DNA from: Bacteriovoracaceae bacterium UBA1018
GTDB lineage: Bacteria; Bdellovibrionota; UBA1018
Assembly: GCA_002291495.1 (NCBI GenBank)
Contig: DBAE01000102.1
Location: 359 to 7,486 of the forward strand
Reading direction: 5' to 3'
DNA: 7,128 nucleotides
A program made the translations under genes and the position numbers. The notes below the pieces were generated by a model. The model searched no databases, was not told the origin of the DNA, and was given only the letters and a program-made list of their open reading frames with translations. Of the stretch, positions 6,371 through 7,128 are shown piece by piece (the stretch's first letter is position 1; each line of letters starts with the position of its first letter).

Positions 6371-7128
6371 CTACCCCCGACTTTCCTGTGCGGAACCGAA
6401 AACTGATGTCAGTAGTCCTAAAAAAAGCCCAATCCCTAAAAAAACAAATCCGTAAATTGGAGCTGGAGCGACCAAGGTTTTGACTAAAGGTGAAAAATCG
6501 CGAACATGGGCCGCAAATGTACCTACACCTAAGAACCAAGCGGTCGTCGCGAGTACTCCACCCACTAAGCCTACACTCATGCCTGAAAGTAATCGAGGAA
6601 GCCTGATCTGTATTGGGCTCGCGCCCCACTGTTTCATCATGCTCATGACTTCTTGATGAATTGAGGAATTGATACGAGCCATCTGCATTAACCCGGTCAA
6701 TAGCGCTAATACCAATCCAATGATCAGGGCTTTGGTGATCCATCTCAACGCGATCAGCGTACCCAATATCTGCTTGTAGCGTTCTTTCGAAGTATCGACT
6801 GATTCAATTCCAGATACCGACCTCACTTTTTCAATCACTTTTGGAGATACGATTCCAGAAATGGAAATGAACTTCGGAACGACTTGCCCCATATCTTGAC
6901 CCAGCGTCTGAAGTTCACGTCCTAGTTGTGGATAATAGGCTGATACTTCTTTGATGAATTGGTCAGGGCCTACATATTTAACTTCTGGTTTTTCGGTTTC
7001 AGAATGTGAACCAACTACAGTTTTAATTTGATCGAGTATTTTTACTTCCTCGGTGGGCTCAACAGTTGGCTCGAGATAGGCGGTAATCACCTGCTCTTTT
7101 TGTAAAAGATCAATGACTGGATTAAGAC
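6371..7128 (-). CDS. ftsX: Cell division protein FtsX, 5' end cut by window edge
   Basis: The membrane subunit of the FtsEX complex, an ABC-transporter-like machine that uses ATP hydrolysis by FtsE to control periplasmic cell-wall hydrolases at the septum. The frame is open to the right edge. The GTG at 7090 is an internal Val codon, since in-frame sequence (NPVIDLLQKEQ) continues upstream, so the cytoplasmic N-terminus and first transmembrane segment lie outside. Visible (counted from that codon) are the periplasmic domain (about 1-115, ending in IESVDTSKERYKQILG) and three membrane segments at about 119-138 (ALIIGLVLALLTGLM), 168-192 (GLVGGVLATTAWFLGVG) and 212-232 (IYGFVFLGIGLFLGLLTSVF). 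Between the first two lies the cytoplasmic loop HQEVMSMMKQWGAS with IRLPRLLSG, typical of FtsX. The three segments plus the missing first one give the usual four-pass topology. ftsE is expected just beyond the right edge. The next gene encodes its likely periplasmic partner. Confidence 0.92.
   Translation of the reverse strand, partial: LNPVIDLLQKEQVITAYLEPTVEPTEEVKILDQIKTVVGSHSETEKPEVKYVGPDQFIKEVSAYYPQLGRELQTLGQDMGQVVPKFISISGIVSPKVIEKVRSVSGIESVDTSKERYKQILGTLIALRWITKALIIGLVLALLTGLMQMARINSSIHQEVMSMMKQWGASPIQIRLPRLLSGMSVGLVGGVLATTAWFLGVGTFAAHVRDFSPLVKTLVAPAPIYGFVFLGIGLFLGLLTSVFGSAQESRG
6374..6387 (-). promoter_or_regulatory. Ribosome binding region for the GTG-started envC-like gene
   Basis: Minus-strand AGGAAAG (6387-6381) and GGGGG (6378-6374) lie 11 and 4 nt before the GTG, inside the last codons of ftsX. 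Either purine-rich block could pair with 16S rRNA. They support the non-ATG start and stop-start coupling with ftsX. Confidence 0.5.

Larger units (their letters stand above)
1352..7128 (-). other. Probable five-gene operon ftsX-envC-ctp-xseA-M23
   Basis: Five minus-strand genes follow each other with junctions of 1 nt, 14 nt, 32 nt and a 29-nt (or 17-nt) overlap. I saw no terminator-like hairpin plus T-run between them. The promoter must lie to the right of the window, probably before ftsE, unless internal promoters exist. Four products work in the membrane or periplasm on the cell wall; XseA is the exception. Co-transcription is inferred from spacing only. Confidence 0.75.

Noticed and set aside
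6366..6743. 125-aa minus-strand open frame within ftsX
   Set aside because: It shares the strand but uses another frame of ftsX; the ftsX frame carries the membrane segments and motifs, while this one is Arg/Ser/Cys-rich without pattern.
7088..7090. GTG as the start of ftsX
   Set aside because: The frame continues upstream without a stop to the window edge with sequence typical of the FtsX periplasmic domain, and the first membrane segment would be missing; it is an internal Val codon.

Overview
The window is a compact, almost entirely coding piece of a Gram-negative bacterial chromosome. Base composition looks moderate by eye (not calculated). There are no mobile elements, RNA genes, CRISPR arrays or gene-free stretches; the longest gap between genes is 32 nt. 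The proteins are built for an inner membrane, periplasm and peptidoglycan layer. The FtsX / EnvC-like / C-terminal protease order, the style of the M23 peptidase and the dense packing suggest a Bdellovibrionota or deltaproteobacteria-like organism. That taxonomic placement is an inference, because no marker gene is present.

Left part, plus strand (about 1-1386): a two-component system. The 3' part of a sensor histidine kinase gene is cut by the left edge, so its H-box lies outside. An OmpR/PhoB-type response regulator gene follows and overlaps the kinase by 89 nt in another reading frame. The regulator then overlaps the next gene tail to tail by 35 nt.

Rest of the window, minus strand (7128 down to 1352): five tightly packed co-directional genes, very likely one transcript. 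In transcription order they are ftsX (5' end cut by the right edge), an envC-like coiled-coil protein with a degenerate LytM domain, an S41 carboxyl-terminal processing protease, xseA (exonuclease VII large subunit), and a second M23 (LytM) peptidase with an intact zinc site. Successive junctions are a 1-nt gap, a 14-nt gap, a 32-nt gap and a 29-nt overlap (17 nt if the second Met of the last gene is the start).

How they may work together: FtsX (with FtsE, presumably encoded just beyond the right edge) is known in other bacteria to relay cytoplasmic ATPase cycles to a periplasmic EnvC-type activator of peptidoglycan hydrolases. The S41 protease can process or degrade periplasmic proteins, including M23 hydrolases in some species. 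The last M23 protein looks like an active endopeptidase. The operon therefore reads as a septal or envelope peptidoglycan-remodelling module with one DNA-repair gene, xseA, embedded in it. The convergent two-component system may be independent. I see no clearly undescribed system; the most notable points are the gene overlaps and the pairing of a catalytically dead and an intact LytM protein around a periplasmic protease.
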